A stretch of 64,000 bases of DNA from Flavobacteriales bacterium (GTDB taxonomy: Bacteria > Bacteroidota > Bacteroidia > Flavobacteriales_F > PHOS-HE28), in contig JADKHI010000001.1 of assembly GCA_016721825.1 (NCBI GenBank), positions 310,001 to 374,000 of the forward strand, read 5' to 3'. The translations under genes were made by a program, and so were the position numbers. Position 1 is the stretch's first letter; each line of letters starts with the position of its first letter. The notes below the pieces were generated by a model, which did not search any database, was not told where the DNA came from, and saw nothing but the letters and a program-made list of their open reading frames with translations. Below are positions 63,721 through 64,000 of the stretch, in pieces.

Positions 63721-63728
63721 TAAATTCG
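63721..63728 (+). promoter_or_regulatory. Candidate -7 box for dnaE
   Basis: TAAATTCG, the same octamer as ahead of pckA and rimM, ends seven bases before ATG 63736. Confidence 0.5.
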
Positions 63729-63735
63729 CGGGCCG

Positions 63736-64000
63736 ATGACGAAGTTCTCCCACCTCCACGTTCACACCCAGTTCTCGCTCCTCGACGGGGCCGCCAGCAT
63801 CCCGGCGCTGTTCAAGAAGGCCGCCAAGGATGGCCAGCCGGCCATCGCCATCACCGACCACGGCAACATGTTCGGAGCCTTCAAGTTCGTGGCCGAGGCG
63901 GGCAAGCACAAGAACGAGGACGGCACACCGAAGGTGAAGCCCATCGTGGGCTGCGAGTTCTACGTAGTCACTGACCGCTTCAAGAAAGTCTTCACGCGTG
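63736..64000 (+). CDS. dnaE: DNA polymerase III alpha subunit, 5' part only
   Basis: 88 codons are visible before the window ends. The PHP domain begins MTKFSHLHVHTQFSLLDGAA, with the metal-binding HVH pattern, followed by AIAITDHGNMFGAFKF and GCEFYVVTDRFKKVFTR. This is the replicative polymerase, about 1200 to 1450 residues in this phylum. The 3' end lies outside the window. Confidence 0.95.
   Translation, partial: MTKFSHLHVHTQFSLLDGAASIPALFKKAAKDGQPAIAITDHGNMFGAFKFVAEAGKHKNEDGTPKVKPIVGCEFYVVTDRFKKVFTR

Overview
The window is from a chromosome of a high-GC member of the Bacteroidota, most likely a Flavobacteriales-type lineage. The evidence is: several secreted proteins with Por (type IX) secretion C-terminal sorting domains; a PorE-like TPR/beta-propeller protein; a TamB/TamL pair in which the TamA-like partner is a lipoprotein; a FHS-type sugar permease; a CsgG-like lipoprotein; S16 with a long Ala/Glu tail; and promoters with the Bacteroidota -7 box (TAnnTTTG and a TAnnTTCG variant) a few bases from start codons. 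Shine-Dalgarno sequences are rare. Many neighbouring genes overlap by ATGA, GTGA or TGATG. I see no rRNA, tRNA, CRISPR array, insertion sequence or phage gene. No gap between genes reaches 300 bases; the largest is 63102-63291 (190 bases), where I see nothing.

Layout. 1-4780: two secreted unknowns (-), then a frameshifted ABC ATPase, a TPR protein, a DUF218 protein with an apparent carbohydrate-binding insert, a DinB protein and a DUF962 membrane protein (+). 4774-9631 (-): periplasmic binding protein, S41-like protein with an altered nucleophile, PEP carboxykinase, DUF423. 9703-14201 (-): three lipoproteins (CsgG-like plus two LPP20-like) and a DUF4476 protein. 14341-16730 (+): GT2 glycosyltransferase and a polytopic membrane protein. 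16724-21319 (-): two L,D-transpeptidases, a GT4 and a GT9 glycosyltransferase. 21422-25962 (+): MORN-type protein, mnmA, lipoprotein, secreted subtilase. 25967-28270: sugar-dehydrogenase-like lipoprotein (-), aat and DUF2141 (+). 28271-38681 (-): KDO operon with an unusual transaldolase-CBS fusion, FAH hydrolase, exonuclease, PorE-like protein, 2-oxoacid dehydrogenase E2, a GT2 fusion protein, recR. 38755-41456: saccharopine dehydrogenase-like (+), tRNA methyltransferase and rimM (-). 41506-44283 (+): sugar salvage cassette lodged between rimM and rpsP. 44333-44887 (-): rpsP. 45024-52763 (+): GH20, M1 peptidase, metalloprotease, GH18 chitinase and a formylglutamate-amidohydrolase-like protein, the last with an in-frame stop in its sorting domain. 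52778-64000: small proteins, OsmC, TamB/TamL, TspO, two unknowns and the start of dnaE.

How the genes work together. Much of the window serves the envelope: KDO supply (28271-30906), heptose and other glycan transfer (14341-21319, 36102-38027), peptidoglycan cross-linking (16724-19013), outer-membrane insertion (54788-62214) and surface secretion. The 45024-52763 run looks like a secreted chitin and protein degradation set. The strongest candidate for something undescribed is the kds operon: the place of KdsD (arabinose-5-phosphate isomerase) is taken by a transaldolase/F6P-aldolase-type barrel fused to a KdsD-like CBS pair. Second is the compact cytidylyltransferase-GHMP kinase fusion at 41506-42651 with its permease and mutarotase.
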